Positions 62,821 to 64,000 of a stretch of 64,000 nucleotides of DNA are shown piece after piece (the first letter of the stretch is position 1; each line of letters opens with the position of its first letter). Source of the stretch: Hyphomicrobiales bacterium (lineage in GTDB: Bacteria > Pseudomonadota > Alphaproteobacteria > Rhizobiales > Rhizobiaceae); NCBI GenBank assembly GCA_900465915.1, contig UBKJ01000011.1, forward strand, positions 62,001 to 126,000. Direction: 5' to 3'. The notes beneath the pieces were generated by a model that was not told where the DNA came from, made no database searches, and saw only the letters and a list, made by a program, of their open reading frames with translations. A program made the translations under genes and the position numbers.

Positions 62821-64000
62821 TCAGCGGGCGAAGGGGCTGGAGAATTCGGCCGCGGCCCCCAAGTCCTTCTCGATGCGCAGCAACCGGTTGTATTTGGCGA
62901 CGCGCTCGCTGCGGCAGAGCGAGCCGGTCTTGATCTGACCCGTGCCCATGGCGACCGCGAAATCGGCGATGAAGGCGTCCTCCGTCTCGCCCGAGCGGTG
63001 CGAGACCACGCAGCGCCAGCCGGCCTGCCGCGCCATCTCGATGGCCTTGACCGTCTCGGTCACCGTGCCGATCTGGTTGAGCTTGATCAGCACCGCGTTT
63101 GTGGCCTTGCGGCGCACGCCCTCGGCGATGAATTTCGGGTTGGTGACGTAATTGTCGTCGCCGACGATCTGGATGCGGTCGCCCAACTCCGCCGTCTGCA
63201 GCACGTAGCCGTCCCAGTCGTTCTCGTCGAAACCGTCCTCGATGGAGACGATCGGATAGGCCTCGACCCAGCGCCGGTAGAGCGCCTGCATGGCGACGCG
63301 GTCCAGCACCTCGCCCGAGGCGAAGCGGTAGCCGCCGTCATGGAAGAAGGACGAGGCCGCCGGATCGAGCGCGATGGAGACGTCCGCGCCCGGCCGGAAG
63401 CCGGCCTTTTCGATCGCCTCGACGATCAGCTCGCAGGCCTCCTCGTTGCTGGCGAGGTCGGGCGCGAAGCCGCCCTCGTCGCCGACGGCGGTGGGCAGGC
63501 CGCGCGCCTCCAGCGTCTTCTTCAGCGCCTTGAACGTCTCGACGCCGTAGCGCAGCGCCTCGCGGAAATCCGGCGCGCCGTGCGGGACGATCATGAATTC
63601 CTGGAAATCCAGCCGGTTGCCGGCGTGCTTGCCGCCGTTGACGACGTTCATCATCGGCACGGGCAGCCGGCGCGCGGCCGGGCCGCCGAGATAGCGGTAG
63701 AGCGGCAGCCGCAGCGACTGCGCGGCGGCGCGCGCCGCGGCCATGGAGACGCCGAGGATGGCGTTGGCCCCGAGCCTTGCCTTGTTGGGCGTGCCGTCGG
63801 CCTCGATCAGCCGGGCGTCGATCTCGGCCTGGCGCGTCGCGTCCATGCCGGCCAGGGCCGGCGCCAGCGCGGCGCGCACGTTCTCGACCGCCTTCAGCAC
63901 GCCGAGGCCCGCATAGCGGCGGGCGTCGCCGTCGCGCAGCTCCACCGCCTCGTGCTGGCCGGTCGACGCGCCGGAGGGAACCCGCGCCACCCCCGTGGCC
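62821..64000 (-). CDS. eno: Enolase, 5' end cut by window edge
   Basis: Enolase interconverts 2-phosphoglycerate and phosphoenolpyruvate in glycolysis. About 393 codons are visible, missing some 30 N-terminal residues. Conserved parts: [109 protein letters not shown] and [18 protein letters not shown], with catalytic Glu and Lys present. The tail ([18 protein letters not shown]) is shorter and different from usual alphaproteobacterial enolases, and the neighbours are not the usual ones, so this could be a second enolase. Confidence 0.9.
   Translation of the reverse strand, partial: ATGVARVPSGASTGQHEAVELRDGDARRYAGLGVLKAVENVRAALAPALAGMDATRQAEIDARLIEADGTPNKARLGANAILGVSMAAARAAAQSLRLPLYRYLGGPAARRLPVPMMNVVNGGKHAGNRLDFQEFMIVPHGAPDFREALRYGVETFKALKKTLEARGLPTAVGDEGGFAPDLASNEEACELIVEAIEKAGFRPGADVSIALDPAASSFFHDGGYRFASGEVLDRVAMQALYRRWVEAYPIVSIEDGFDENDWDGYVLQTAELGDRIQIVGDDNYVTNPKFIAEGVRRKATNAVLIKLNQIGTVTETVKAIEMARQAGWRCVVSHRSGETEDAFIADFAVAMGTGQIKTGSLCRSERVAKYNRLLRIEKDLGAAAEFSSPFAR

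Overview
The window is a very GC-rich bacterial chromosome segment, densely packed on both strands, with no rRNA, tRNA, phage, transposon or CRISPR. It points to an alphaproteobacterium of the Hyphomicrobiales (Rhizobiales). The evidence is a type II lumazine synthase very like the Brucella protein under an FMN riboswitch, a DUF1612 (RHE_PE00001-type) protein, DUF1127 and DUF3775 small proteins, Lrp-type control of a PutA lacking its own DNA-binding domain, a palindromic repeat of the type scattered through rhizobial genomes, and an sRNA with a CCUCCUCCC loop like the rhizobial alpha-r14 family. Species cannot be given from this sequence alone.

Layout. 1-7755: kdp potassium-uptake operon (minus strand), read 26-residue ORF, kdpF, kdpA, 32-residue ORF, kdpB, kdpC, kdpD (cut at the left edge). 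7756-12611: amino-acid catabolism: a DadA-like oxidase, two tandem paralogous lysine/arginine-type binding proteins, a saccharopine-dehydrogenase-like enzyme and a divergent Lrp regulator. 12629-17571: mgtC and a polyamine-type ABC transporter. 17853-25438: adenine deaminase, an SLC13-type permease, gluconate genes (gluconokinase and gluconate 5-dehydrogenase) with a decayed duplicate of gntK, a beta-hydroxyacid dehydrogenase and a purine permease. 25628-32000: two LysR/EamA divergent pairs, a third EamA exporter, DUF2938, DUF1127 and DUF3775 proteins. 32118-38588: aldehyde dehydrogenase, cystine-type ABC transporter, ppx/gppA and rlmE. 38589-45284: drug-efflux MFS, an orphan 33-residue membrane protein, and a GtsA-like sugar ABC operon with a LacI-type operator.

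45573-53742: riboswitch and ribH, fdhD, a small phosphatase/sulfurtransferase-like protein, a DAO-family oxidase, sodC, a CueO-like multicopper oxidase with a His-rich partner, and an MHS-family MFS. 53801-56000: ahpCD peroxide defence with divergent oxyR. 56001-64000: DUF1612 protein, putA with divergent putR, a candidate trans-acting sRNA, a CNNM/CorC-type protein coupled to a 32-residue ORF, and a truncated enolase.

Themes. Most of the window is nutrient capture (K+, amino acids, polyamine, purines, gluconate, sugars) with local regulators, plus copper and peroxide defence. The less ordinary content lies between genes: several membrane peptides of 26-33 residues with good ribosome-binding sites, the sRNA, perfect hairpins behind every substrate-binding-protein gene, and a repeat-flanked decaying gntK duplication. 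Many genes face long antiparallel open frames that are high-GC artefacts and are not annotated.
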